Below are positions 1 through 5,134 of a stretch of DNA of 5,134 nt, piece by piece. The notes under the pieces were generated by a model. The model was not told where the DNA came from, ran no database searches, and saw only the letters and a list, made by a program, of their open reading frames with translations. Positions within the stretch are counted from its first letter, which is position 1. The number at the start of each line of letters is the position of its first letter. Source of the DNA: Oscillospiraceae bacterium (GTDB lineage: Bacteria > Bacillota > Clostridia > Oscillospirales > Ruminococcaceae). The stretch spans positions 1 through 5,134 of the forward strand of contig JAEDNF010000127.1 of the NCBI GenBank assembly GCA_016302655.1. Direction: 5' to 3'. Made by a program: the position numbers and the translations under genes.

Positions 1-105
1 ATGGATTATACATTCAACACCCCGTCCGATCCGCTCCGCTCGGTTGACTGCGTAAAGCAGAGATGCGAGCTTATAAAAAAGAATCTTGAAATAATGAACA
101 AGTAA
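1..105 (+). CDS. 3' end of an unrecognised protein gene (partial)
   Basis: The frame is open from the first base of the window to a TAA stop at 103-105 and gives 34 residues ending in KKNLEIMNK. It happens to begin with ATG at base 1, but no upstream sequence is visible, so this is more likely the C-terminal tail of a longer protein than a complete 34-residue one. The peptide is hydrophilic, with a Lys/Glu-rich end that could be an amphipathic helix and two cysteines; I do not recognise a family. A hairpin with a short U-tract follows seven bases after the stop, which supports a real gene end here. The function is unknown. Confidence 0.4.
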   Translation: MDYTFNTPSDPLRSVDCVKQRCELIKKNLEIMNK

Positions 106-111
106 TCATAC

Positions 112-142
112 TGCCCCCGATGGAATATTCGGGAGCAATTTT
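112..142 (+). terminator. Probable weak intrinsic terminator after the first gene
   Basis: The arms 112-120 (TGCCCCCGA) and 129-137 (TCGGGAGCA) pair over nine positions with one C-A mismatch (115 with 134), leaving an eight-base loop. Four U follow at 139-142. The stem is GC-rich but the U-tract is short, so termination may be partial and allow read-through into the gene at 154. In the opposite strand the mismatch would be a G-U pair, but no U-run follows there. Confidence 0.5.
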
Positions 143-153
143 ACAGGTAAAAT

Positions 154-816
154 ATGAATAAGGAATGGTCTGAGCTTAACAAGAAAATGCAGATGTTACT
201 GCGGAAAAAGGATACTTTTAAAGACGGAATAAGCGTATGCCTTGAACTTAGAAACACGCTTTCGGATGCTGTGGAAAGGCTGTGCGGAAAGCTGAACAAT
301 GAGCAGTACAGTCTTATGCCGTATCCTGATGCAAACGGGTATCACTGCAAAACTATTGCGTATTCAATATGGCATACGGCAAGAATTGAGGATATTACGG
401 CTCATATGCTGATTTGCGGTGATGAACAGGTTCTGTTCAGAGATGATTATTTAAAGGCTACCTGCTCCCCTATAATCACAACAGGAAACGAACTTGTAAG
501 AGATGAAATCACTGCGTTTTCACAAAGTCTGAATATTTCGGAATTATTGCGGTATGCGGCTAATGTGAAGGCAAGTACAGATGAGCTTTTATCAAGGCTG
601 AGCATTGAAGATTCAAAGAGAAGGTTCTCAAGTGACGATAAGGAACGTGTGATTGCTTCAAAGAGCGTAAGTGAGGACAAAAATGCCGTCTGGCTGATAG
701 ATTACTGGTGCGGTAAGGATATCGCAGGGATAATCAAAATGCCGTTCACAAGGCACCTTATCATGCACATTGAGGCGATGATGAGAATAGCCGGTAAAAT
801 CGGGATTGAAATATGA
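154..816 (+). CDS. DinB superfamily-like (DinB/YfiT fold) protein, function unknown
   Basis: The 220-residue protein appears all-helical and soluble. Its pattern resembles the DinB/YfiT four-helix-bundle metalloprotein superfamily: a single histidine in an early helix within [15 protein letters not shown] (His74), and a late H-x3-H pair in [12 protein letters not shown] (His201, His205). In that family three such histidines bind a divalent metal. At 220 residues it is longer than the usual 150-180, with an extra N-terminal stretch of about 25 residues and a Lys/Asp-rich insert around 150-175. Family members include thiol-dependent S-transferases and many uncharacterised proteins, so no substrate can be assigned. 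Only a weak AGG (145-147) precedes the ATG, six bases away; Met12 is an alternative start but has no better ribosome site. No clear promoter is visible in the 48-base gap, so it may depend on read-through past the hairpin at 112-142. It converges on rplA. Confidence 0.65.
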   Translation: MNKEWSELNKKMQMLLRKKDTFKDGISVCLELRNTLSDAVERLCGKLNNEQYSLMPYPDANGYHCKTIAYSIWHTARIEDITAHMLICGDEQVLFRDDYLKATCSPIITTGNELVRDEITAFSQSLNISELLRYAANVKASTDELLSRLSIEDSKRRFSSDDKERVIASKSVSEDKNAVWLIDYWCGKDIAGIIKMPFTRHLIMHIEAMMRIAGKIGIEI

Positions 817-861
817 CAACACAAAAAAGCCGATGATTTCTCATCGGCTTTACTTGTGTTG
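817..861. terminator. Long intrinsic terminator between convergent genes, strongest for the rplA operon
   Basis: The inner arms 826-836 and 841-851 (AAAGCCGATGA and its exact complement) pair perfectly over 11 bp around a TTTC loop. Outer arms 817-824 (CAACACAA) and 854-861 (TTGTGTTG) extend the hairpin by a further 8 bp across a small internal loop. Read on the minus strand, the GC-rich stem is followed by a run of six T (828 down to 823), a classic terminator placed 24 nt after the rplA stop. On the plus strand the stem is followed by TTTACTTGTG, a poorer U-tract, so it may terminate the DinB-like gene less efficiently. The structure begins on the base after that gene's stop codon. Confidence 0.85.
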
Positions 862-885
862 TATCGTTAGTCGTAATCGTGCTTA

Positions 886-1578
886 TTATACACCGTACTT
901 AGCTGTGCTTACCTTAACGCCGGGGCCCATTGTAGAAGAAACTGTACAGCTCTTCAGATATGCGCCCTTTGCAGCTGCAGGCTTAGCCTTAACTATAGCG
1001 TCCATAAGTGCGTTGAAGTTCTCTTCAAGCTTATCCTTACCGAATGAAGCCTTACCTATGGGGCAGTGGATTATGTTCGACTTGTCAAGACGGTACTCAA
1101 TCTTACCTGCCTTAGCATCAGCAATAGCCTTTGCTACATCGGGAGTAACTGTACCTGCCTTGGGGTTAGGCATAAGTCCGCGAGGACCGAGAACCTTACC
1201 GAGACGGCCTACAACGCCCATCATATCGGGAGTTGCGATTACTACATCGAAATCCATCCAACCGTCTGTGATCTTCTTAACTGTATCATCGTCAGCAACA
1301 TAGTCAGAACCTGCGTCGATAGCTGCCTGGATCTTATCGCCCTTAGCGAATACCAGTGTACGAACAGTCTTACCTGTACCGTTGGGCAGTACAACTGCAC
1401 CTCTTACCTGCTGGTCAGCGTGACGAGAGTCAACACCAAGTCTTACATGAAGCTCAACAGTCTCATCAAACTTTGCCTTAGCTGTCTGGCAAACTAAGTC
1501 GAGAGCTTCGCCGGAATCGTATGCTTTTGTGCTGTCGATCAGCTTTGCGCTGTCAACATATTTCTTACCTTGTTTCAT
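886..1578 (-). CDS. rplA: 50S ribosomal protein L1
   Basis: L1 forms the mobile stalk of the large ribosomal subunit near the E site, binds 23S rRNA, and in several bacteria represses its own mRNA. The 230-residue protein has the normal family length. Visible hallmarks are [14 protein letters not shown] (58-71), the domain II segment [11 protein letters not shown] with [20 protein letters not shown] (111-143), [19 protein letters not shown] (158-176), and the C-terminal [17 protein letters not shown] (207-223), part of the conserved RNA-binding domain I. The ATG is preceded by AAGGAGG (1586-1592) seven bases upstream. It is the last gene of the rpmG-secE-nusG-rplK-rplA operon, 49 nt after rplK, and a strong terminator follows. 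rplJ and rplL, often next in line, are absent here. Confidence 0.98.
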   Translation of the reverse strand: MKQGKKYVDSAKLIDSTKAYDSGEALDLVCQTAKAKFDETVELHVRLGVDSRHADQQVRGAVVLPNGTGKTVRTLVFAKGDKIQAAIDAGSDYVADDDTVKKITDGWMDFDVVIATPDMMGVVGRLGKVLGPRGLMPNPKAGTVTPDVAKAIADAKAGKIEYRLDKSNIIHCPIGKASFGKDKLEENFNALMDAIVKAKPAAAKGAYLKSCTVSSTMGPGVKVSTAKYGV

Positions 1579-1627
1579 TCATTATCCTCCTTGTGGTATA
1601 ACGGAAATTATCCTCCCACCGTCTTAA
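1579..1627 (-). promoter_or_regulatory. rplK-rplA intergenic hairpin with a duplicated Shine-Dalgarno-like block
   Basis: The real rplA ribosome site lies at 1586-1592. The same ten bases (GGAGGATAAT on the minus strand) occur twice, at 1581-1590 and 1607-1616, with the second copy leading to no start codon. The upstream copy sits in a possible hairpin. Arms GTGG (1616-1619) and CCAC (1593-1596) close it, a four-against-one asymmetric internal loop follows, then ATAA/TTAT pairs around a six-base loop. Two short helices split by an asymmetric loop is the general form of L1 binding sites, so autogenous control by L1 is possible, but the stems are weak and this is inference. Confidence 0.3.
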
Positions 1628-2053
1628 TTAGTCAACTACCTCGACACCCATTGAACGGGCTGTACCTGCGATCATAGACATAGCAGCTTCGATAGAACCT
1701 GCGTTTAAGTCACGCATCTTAGTTTCTGCAATCTGCTGAACCTGAGCCTTGGTTATCTTTGCAACCTTATTTCTGTTGGGCGTACCCGATGCTGTTTCAA
1801 TTCCGCATGCCTTCTTGATAAGAACGGCAGCAGGCGGAGTCTTTGTAATAAATGAAAAGCTTCTGTCAGCGTAAACTGTGATAACAACAGGAATGATAAG
1901 ACCTGCGTCATTCTTTGTGCGCTCATTGAATTCCTTTGTGAACGCCATGATATTTACGCCGTGCTGACCTAAAGCCGGACCAACCGGCGGAGCCGGTGTT
2001 GCTTTGCCGGCAGGAATTTGTAATTTTATAAATCCTGTAACCTTCTGAGCCAT
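1628..2053 (-). CDS. rplK: 50S ribosomal protein L11
   Basis: L11 binds the GTPase-associated region of 23S rRNA at the base of the L7/L12 stalk and takes part in factor-dependent GTP hydrolysis and the stringent response. The 141-residue product matches the usual 140-142. The N-terminal domain has [20 protein letters not shown], the proline-rich region that contacts thiopeptide antibiotics in other species, followed by [17 protein letters not shown]. The C-terminal RNA-binding domain contains [15 protein letters not shown] and ends [13 protein letters not shown] chose the ATG at 2051-2053 over an in-frame TTG at 2060-2062: the TTG directly abuts the GGAGG at 2063-2067, whereas the ATG lies nine bases from it and gives the canonical [11 protein letters not shown] start. 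It lies 30 nt after nusG. Confidence 0.97.
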   Translation of the reverse strand: MAQKVTGFIKLQIPAGKATPAPPVGPALGQHGVNIMAFTKEFNERTKNDAGLIIPVVITVYADRSFSFITKTPPAAVLIKKACGIETASGTPNRNKVAKITKAQVQQIAETKMRDLNAGSIEAAMSMIAGTARSMGVEVVD

Positions 2054-2062
2054 TTTACTCAA

Positions 2063-2067
2063 CCTCC
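2063..2067 (-). promoter_or_regulatory. rplK ribosome binding site, decides the start
   Basis: GGAGG on the minus strand lies nine bases before the ATG at 2053 and touches the alternative TTG at 2062. The zero spacing rules out the TTG and gives a 141-residue L11 rather than 144 residues. Confidence 0.85.
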
Positions 2068-2083
2068 AATAAACAATTAGAAC

Positions 2084-2605
2084 TTAATATTCGACTTTTT
2101 GTACAGCGGATATTTCAACCGTTGCAGGTGTAGGTCTTCCAAACATGGAAACCGTAACCGAAGCAGTACCGTTCTCTTCGTCGATAGAATCAACCGTGCC
2201 TTCAAAGCCTTCAAGAGAACCCGATACGATCTTTATCGTATCGCCTACTGCAAATGAAATCTCTGCGACCTTCGTCGTAACTCCGAGGTTCTTTACCTCT
2301 TCGTCTGTCAGCGGAATCGGTTTCGATCCGGGGCCTACAAAACCTGTGCAGCCTCTCGTGTTACGGCAGATGTACCATGACTCGTCGGTCAGTACCATCT
2401 TTACATATACATAACTCGGGAATAGCTTGCTCTCATAGGTTTTTGTCTTGCCGTCGTGTTCCTCAACCACTGTTTCGGTAGGAACCATAACTTCTTCGAT
2501 TAAATGGTGCAGGTTGTTGTTGTCAACAATTTTCATTATATTGTTGGCTACCTTGTTTTCATAACCGGAATAGGTATGGAGAATATACCATTTTGCCTCA
2601 GACAT
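2084..2605 (-). CDS. nusG: Transcription termination/antitermination factor NusG
   Basis: NusG binds the clamp of elongating RNA polymerase and, through its C-terminal domain, partners such as ribosomal protein S10 or Rho. The 173-residue protein has the two-domain form at normal length. The N-terminal NGN domain (about 1-108) shows KWYILHTYSGYENKVANNI, LFPSYVYVKMVLTDESWYI (61-79) and RNTRGCTGFVGPGSKPIPL (81-99). The C-terminal KOW domain (about 118-173) shows FAVGDTIKIVSGSLEGFEG and SMFGRPTPATVEI. There is no large insert between the domains, as is found in some thermophiles and Actinobacteria. The ATG follows AGGAGGG (2614-2620) by eight bases. It sits 28 nt after secE and 30 nt before rplK, in the standard bacterial order. 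Confidence 0.98.
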   Translation of the reverse strand: MSEAKWYILHTYSGYENKVANNIMKIVDNNNLHHLIEEVMVPTETVVEEHDGKTKTYESKLFPSYVYVKMVLTDESWYICRNTRGCTGFVGPGSKPIPLTDEEVKNLGVTTKVAEISFAVGDTIKIVSGSLEGFEGTVDSIDEENGTASVTVSMFGRPTPATVEISAVQKVEY

Positions 2606-2633
2606 TCCTTAGTCCCTCCTACTTGAAAAATAC

Positions 2634-2924
2634 TTAGCCTGTAACACTCATACCGAGCGCTAATCTGAGCAGAGTAGCGAACAGAGTGTCAAGACCCCAA
2701 ATACAGATACCTGATACTATCAGGGTAACCAGTACGACAACAGTGTTGTTGAAGACCGATTTCTTACTTGGCCACACAACTTTTTTGAACTCAGACTTGA
2801 GATCTTTGAAGTACTTTACGATGGATTTTTTAGGCTTCTTTGAAGCTGCAGCCTTTTTGCTGTTCTTCTCGTTGGCCTTTTTTGCTTTCGCTTCTGCTTT
2901 TGTCAAGCTTGCATCTTTAGCCAT
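2634..2924 (-). CDS. secE: Preprotein translocase subunit SecE
   Basis: SecE clamps SecY in the SecYEG channel of the cytoplasmic membrane. The 96-residue product is the short, single-span Gram-positive type. It has a hydrophilic Lys/Ala-rich N-terminus (1-34), the conserved amphipathic cytoplasmic helix YFKDLKSEFKKVVWPSKKSV (38-57, with the diagnostic WP at 51-52), and one transmembrane helix (about 61-83). Two ATG codons stand in tandem at 2927 and 2924. AAGGAGG (2931-2937) is three bases from the first and six from the second, so I prefer the second; using the first adds one Met. The ribosome site overlaps the rpmG stop codon, so the two genes are probably translationally coupled. nusG follows after 28 nt. 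Confidence 0.95.
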   Translation of the reverse strand: MAKDASLTKAEAKAKKANEKNSKKAAASKKPKKSIVKYFKDLKSEFKKVVWPSKKSVFNNTVVVLVTLIVSGICIWGLDTLFATLLRLALGMSVTG

Positions 2925-2935
2925 CATAAACCTCC

Positions 2936-3085
2936 TTACTTAGTTTCCTTGTGTGGAGTATGCTTCTTGCAGAACCTGCAGTACTTGTTCATTTCAATTC
3001 TGTCAGGATCGTTCTTCTTGTTTTTCTTGGTGTTGTAGTTGCGCTGTTTGCACTCAGTACACGCAAGGGTAATTTTAACTCTCAC
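2936..3085 (-). CDS. rpmG: 50S ribosomal protein L33, zinc-binding form
   Basis: This 49-residue protein starts at a GTG codon (3083-3085). It reads [19 protein letters not shown], then a Lys-rich loop with [17 protein letters not shown], and ends [13 protein letters not shown]. Two C-x2-C pairs (Cys9/Cys12 and Cys36/Cys39) form the zinc ribbon of the C+ class of L33; zinc-free paralogues lack these. L33 binds 23S rRNA near the E site. AGGAGGT (3093-3099) lies seven bases upstream of the GTG, and no ATG offers a better fit. It is the first gene of the operon, and its stop codon lies within the secE ribosome site. L33 directly upstream of secE and nusG is the common Firmicute order. Confidence 0.95.
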   Translation of the reverse strand: MRVKITLACTECKQRNYNTKKNKKNDPDRIEMNKYCRFCKKHTPHKETK

Positions 3086-3208
3086 TTTCGGCACCTCCTA
3101 TTTTTTTGCCCGTAAGGGCTTTAGCCTCCCTCGTGTCTGCAGACTTATTCTACAGCAGGGTTATTCGTCCTTAAAAAAAGGCACAAAAAAATAAACCCCT
3201 ATTGAGGT
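3086..3208 (-). promoter_or_regulatory. Structured 5' leader of the rpmG-secE-nusG-rplK-rplA operon
   Basis: About 123 nt separate the predicted transcription start (near 3208) from the rpmG GTG. In the minus-strand RNA a 7-bp stem (3149-3155 with 3137-3143, one G-U pair, five-base loop) is extended by CCCU/AGGG (3157-3160 with 3128-3131) across a one-against-five internal loop. Closer to the gene, GCCC-UUAC-GGGC (3108-3119) forms a short hairpin followed by seven A and the ribosome site. A small GGC-UAAA-GCC hairpin (3117-3126) competes for the same bases. I see no short leader peptide with its own ribosome site and do not recognise a known ribosomal-protein leader class or riboswitch. Confidence 0.4.
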
Positions 3209-3254
3209 ACTATAATCATACCACATTACAGTACATTTGTCAATAGGAGTTTAT
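3185..3254 (-). terminator. Long hairpin plus U-tract: probable terminator of the lgt-folD operon
   Basis: The outer arms 3241-3254 and 3191-3204 (ATAAACCCCTATTG and its near-complement) pair over 14 bp. The inner arms 3225-3234 and 3207-3216 pair over 10 bp around an eight-base loop (3217-3224). A six-against-two internal loop separates the two stems. In the minus-strand RNA the only imperfection in each stem is a G-U pair; in plus-strand RNA both would be C-A mismatches. Seven U (3191 down to 3185, the first also the last-but-three base of the outer arm region) follow the stem. It begins 34 nt after the stop of the small membrane-protein gene. It is longer than typical terminators and contains the next operon's promoter. 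Confidence 0.65.
3215..3243 (-). promoter_or_regulatory. Strong sigma-A promoter of the ribosomal/secE/nusG operon
   Basis: On the minus strand a perfect -35 TTGACA (3238-3243) and a -10 TATGAT (3215-3220) are separated by exactly 17 nt. A TG one base before the -10 (TGGTATGAT) gives an extended -10. Transcription should start near A3208. Upstream of the -35, at about 3244-3271, A and T tracts resemble an UP element, in keeping with a highly expressed ribosomal-protein operon. It lies entirely within the palindrome 3191-3254, and the -35 shares three bases with the outer arm. Confidence 0.85.
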
Positions 3255-3288
3255 AAATTTTTTGCATTTTTCTTGCCGTAAGCAACAG

Positions 3289-3492
3289 CTACTTCAGTTT
3301 GAAATAAAGCAGCAGCTGAAATGCGGCAAGAGCCGCCAGAAGCATAAGCACAACTACCTGTGCCGCTCCCCACGAGGGCATTCTCAGTATTACAAGCAGA
3401 CAGCCAGCCGCAAGAACTGCGGCATTGATAAGAAAACGCCTGTTGCCGCCCTGCCCTGCTCTTTTGAACGGGCTTTTTACCTGCTTATTCAT
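3289..3492 (-). CDS. Small two-helix membrane protein, unknown function
   Basis: The 67-residue product has a basic, hydrophilic N-terminus (about 1-20, with several Lys/Arg and a glycine-rich patch) followed by two hydrophobic segments, about 21-37 ([16 protein letters not shown]) and 43-64 ([20 protein letters not shown]). A short turn, RMPSWG, separates them, and it ends in KLK. This predicts a helical hairpin in the cytoplasmic membrane with both ends inside. The ATG lies in another frame within the last codons of folD, with an 8-nt overlap. No good ribosome site is present, only a weak AGAG next to the start, so expression probably relies on coupling to folD translation. I recognise no family. 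The coding potential is supported by its membrane-protein composition and tight operon placement. Confidence 0.6.
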   Translation of the reverse strand: MNKQVKSPFKRAGQGGNRRFLINAAVLAAGCLLVILRMPSWGAAQVVVLMLLAALAAFQLLLYFKLK

Positions 3493-4327
3493 TCTCTGAC
3501 TGTATACGCTTAGCCATAAGCGTATTCTTCATAAGCATAGCTATAGTCATAGGACCTACGCCGCCCGGCACGGGGGTTATGTATGAGCATTTAGGCGCTA
3601 CCTCGTCATACTTTACATCTCCGCACAGCTTGTTTTCTGCATTGCGGTTCATACCTACATCTATTACTATTGCTCCGTCTTTTACCATATCGGCAGTTAC
3701 AAAATCTGCTCTACCTACAGCGCTGACAAGTATATCGGCTCTGCGGCAGACTTCGGCAAGGTCCTTTGTTCTTGAATGGCAAATCGTCACCGTTGCGTTC
3801 TCATGGAGAAGAAGCATTGCCATAGGCTTTCCTACTATGTTGGATCTGCCGATAACTACGCACTCTTTTCCCTCAACCTTTGTTCCGGTGCTGTGTATAA
3901 GCTCCATTACGCCTGCAGGAGTGCAGGGTAAGAACGCATAGTTGCCTATCATTATTTTACCTACATTTACCGCATGGAATGCGTCAACATCTTTAAGAGG
4001 AGATATAGCTTCTATCACTTTTTCTTCGTCAAGATGTGAAGGAAGCGGAAGCTGACAGAGAATACCGTTCACTTTGTCATCGTTATTCAGCGTATCGATA
4101 AGCTCAAGCAGCTGTTCCTGTGTTGTATCTTCGGGAAGTGCGTATTCGTATGACTTGATGCCGCATACCTCGCACGCCTTCTTCTTATTGTTTACATATA
4201 CACGGCTTGCCTGATTGTTTCCTACTATTATTACAGCAAGTCCTATCTCTAGTCCGTCACGCTCGATCTCGGCACGGATCTGTTCTTTTACGCTTGCAGA
4301 TACTGCTTTTCCGTCGATTATGTTCAT
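3485..4327 (-). CDS. folD: Bifunctional methylenetetrahydrofolate dehydrogenase/methenyltetrahydrofolate cyclohydrolase
   Basis: FolD oxidises 5,10-methylene-THF with NAD(P)+ and hydrolyses 5,10-methenyl-THF to 10-formyl-THF, feeding purine and formyl-methionine synthesis in the cytosol. The 280-residue length is typical. The catalytic region shows [16 protein letters not shown] (42-57), with the YxxxK pair Tyr44 and Lys48. [12 protein letters not shown] (88-99) carries the conserved Gln92, and KDVDAFH (112-118) the substrate-binding Asp115. The Rossmann part shows [18 protein letters not shown] (157-174) and the closing signature [10 protein letters not shown] (252-261). AGGAGG (4336-4341), within the last codons of lgt, lies eight bases before the ATG. 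Only 3 nt separate the two genes, so coupling is likely. The last codons contain a perfect 9-bp inverted repeat (3504-3525). Confidence 0.98.
   Translation of the reverse strand: MNIIDGKAVSASVKEQIRAEIERDGLEIGLAVIIVGNNQASRVYVNNKKKACEVCGIKSYEYALPEDTTQEQLLELIDTLNNDDKVNGILCQLPLPSHLDEEKVIEAISPLKDVDAFHAVNVGKIMIGNYAFLPCTPAGVMELIHSTGTKVEGKECVVIGRSNIVGKPMAMLLLHENATVTICHSRTKDLAEVCRRADILVSAVGRADFVTADMVKDGAIVIDVGMNRNAENKLCGDVKYDEVAPKCSYITPVPGGVGPMTIAMLMKNTLMAKRIQSENE
3504..3525 (-). repeat. Perfect inverted repeat at the 3' end of folD
   Basis: ATACGCTTA (3504-3512) and TAAGCGTAT (3517-3525) are exact reverse complements around a four-base loop. The repeat lies in the codons for N-T-L-M-A-K-R-I near the FolD C-terminus. 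In the mRNA this hairpin would end 11 nt before the ATG of the overlapping small membrane-protein gene, where it could affect that gene's initiation. It may be a chance product of coding constraint. Confidence 0.5.
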
Positions 4328-4330
4328 TCT

Positions 4331-5134
4331 TTATTCCTCCTGAGATTTATCCGCCGATCCATCGGTCTCTTCCGTTTCTTCATCGGGATTCGGTGTTTCT
4401 TCGGGTGTTACGCTGTCCTTTTCTTCGGCTTCTTGCGTATCGTCAGACTTTTTATTATCAGAGTCTGCATCTTCGTTCTCGGAAGATTGTTCGTCATCAT
4501 CCTCGACAAGAATGCTGGGAGCTGATTCGCCTGCCTGCTTCATCGCCTTCTTTGCCTTTGCCTTTTCTTCAAGCATCTTCTGACGGGCATAGTATGCTTC
4601 GTTCTTCTCCTTGCAGGCTATCGAATCCTTATACATTACATAGCCTTTTTTCTTAGTCTTTGTCAGCTTGAACAATATAAACAATGCAAGTCCGACAACA
4701 ACGCAGGCTGCCGCTACTAACTGTGAAACCTTGAAATCGCCTATAAACAGGCTGTCTGTACGGAGAGCTTCGATCCAGAATCTGCCCAGACCGTACCATG
4801 TAATATAAAGCAGGAAAATCTCGCCGTCAAAGCTCTTGAGCTTCTTTGAATAGAAATGAAGTGCTACAAATCCAATAAGGCACCACAGGCTCTCATACAG
4901 GAAACACGGATGTACAAGTGCGTGTAAACCGCTTCCGGCGGCGTCAAGCTCTGCCTGTTTTGCGATTACTACCGGGTCATTTATAATAGTCGTGCCCGTC
5001 ATACCCCATGGGAGTGAGCCTGCTGTAGGTGCACCGTATGCCTCCTGATTCACGAAGTTACCCCATCTGCCTATACACTGTCCGATAAGTAATCCGAGAC
5101 CGCCGACATCAAACATTGCCGGAAGATTGACCTT
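4331..5134 (-). CDS. lgt: Prolipoprotein diacylglyceryl transferase, 5' end outside window, with long acidic tail
   Basis: Lgt is a cytoplasmic-membrane enzyme that transfers diacylglycerol from phosphatidylglycerol to the lipobox cysteine of prolipoproteins. The frame stays open to the window edge (267 residues visible), and the in-frame ATG at 5116 is internal. Counting from the edge, the Lgt signature GRWGNFVNQEAYG (22-34) carries the essential Arg and Asn. HPCFLYE (75-81) and YGLGRFWIEALR (114-125) are the other conserved blocks, and a final membrane helix lies at about 136-157. The N-terminal third, with the HG motif, is missing. After the last helix comes an unusual tail of about 110 residues: a Lys-rich, helical first part (about 158-198), then an acidic, low-complexity end in which 27 of the last 58 residues are Asp or Glu. 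folD starts 3 nt downstream. Confidence 0.95.
   Translation of the reverse strand, partial: KVNLPAMFDVGGLGLLIGQCIGRWGNFVNQEAYGAPTAGSLPWGMTGTTIINDPVVIAKQAELDAAGSGLHALVHPCFLYESLWCLIGFVALHFYSKKLKSFDGEIFLLYITWYGLGRFWIEALRTDSLFIGDFKVSQLVAAACVVVGLALFILFKLTKTKKKGYVMYKDSIACKEKNEAYYARQKMLEEKAKAKKAMKQAGESAPSILVEDDDEQSSENEDADSDNKKSDDTQEAEEKDSVTPEETPNPDEETEETDGSADKSQEE

Noticed and set aside
806..1497. Two long plus-strand open frames opposite rplA (806-1303 and 1066-1497)
   Set aside because: They are the antisense of an unambiguous rplA gene, lack ribosome sites, and give compositions with no recognisable domain. Their openness comes from the codon bias of rplA.
2054..2062. TTG start for rplK giving a 144-residue L11
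   Set aside because: The TTG directly abuts the GGAGG, leaving no spacing. The ATG nine bases downstream gives the canonical N-terminus and family length.
3135..3144. Palindrome GTCTGCAGAC as a protein operator
   Set aside because: Its bases are better accounted for as one arm of the leader hairpin at 3128-3160. A lone 10-bp palindrome downstream of the start site is weak evidence for an operator.
3211..3216. A perfect TATAAT on the plus strand
   Set aside because: No -35-like hexamer lies 16-18 nt upstream (the region is an A-run), and no plus-strand gene follows. It is a by-product of the palindrome around the minus-strand promoter.
2925..3260. A tRNA-Trp gene, often found in this cluster near rpmG and secE
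   Set aside because: rpmG and secE are separated by only a ribosome site, and no cloverleaf or TTCGA-type T-arm appears in the leader upstream of rpmG.
3273..3285. Short TTGC/GCAA hairpin just after the small membrane-protein stop, as a terminator
   Set aside because: The stem is only four pairs and the minus-strand bases that follow are mostly A, with no U-run. The large hairpin at 3191-3254 is the better terminator.
3262..3513. Plus-strand 83-residue frame opposite the small membrane protein
   Set aside because: It has no ribosome site and a Gln/Cys/His-rich mixture without a domain. The minus-strand frame has a coherent two-helix membrane pattern and operon placement.

Overview
The window looks like an ordinary core-genome segment of a low-to-moderate GC Gram-positive bacterium, most likely a clostridial Firmicute. 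The evidence is the gene order rpmG-secE-nusG-rplK-rplA, strong AGGAGG-type ribosome binding sites, a short single-membrane-span SecE and a 49-residue four-cysteine L33. A gut Oscillospiraceae/Ruminococcus-type host fits the style of the proteins, but that is a guess. I see no mobile element, CRISPR array, tRNA or rRNA.

Layout from left to right. Two genes lie on the plus strand: the 3' end of an unrecognised gene (1-105), which ends at a hairpin, and a DinB-superfamily-like gene (154-816). Everything else is on the minus strand. Read in its own direction from the right edge, a housekeeping operon comes first: lgt (its 5' end outside the window), folD, and a small two-helix membrane protein, tightly packed with 3-nt spacing or 8-nt overlap. 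It is followed by a compact regulatory node at about 3100-3271 and then by the translation/secretion operon rpmG (L33), secE, nusG, rplK (L11), rplA (L1). A long hairpin at 817-861 separates rplA from the convergent DinB-like gene.

The second operon joins three machines: ribosomal proteins L33, L11 and L1, the SecE subunit of the translocon, and the elongation factor NusG, which also couples RNA polymerase to the ribosome. Unlike the common bacterial arrangement, rplJ and rplL (L10, L7/L12) do not follow rplA here.

The most interesting non-coding feature is the junction between the operons. A strong promoter (TTGACA, 17 nt, TATGAT with a TG extension) for the ribosomal operon lies inside a 64-bp imperfect palindrome. 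As RNA from the upstream operon, this palindrome forms a long hairpin followed directly by seven U, so it looks like the terminator of lgt-folD. Both imperfections of its two stems are G-U pairs only in the minus-strand RNA. Transcripts that start at the internal promoter carry only half of the hairpin and should escape termination. The roughly 120-nt leader after the promoter has further hairpins. I found no convincing novel multi-gene system.
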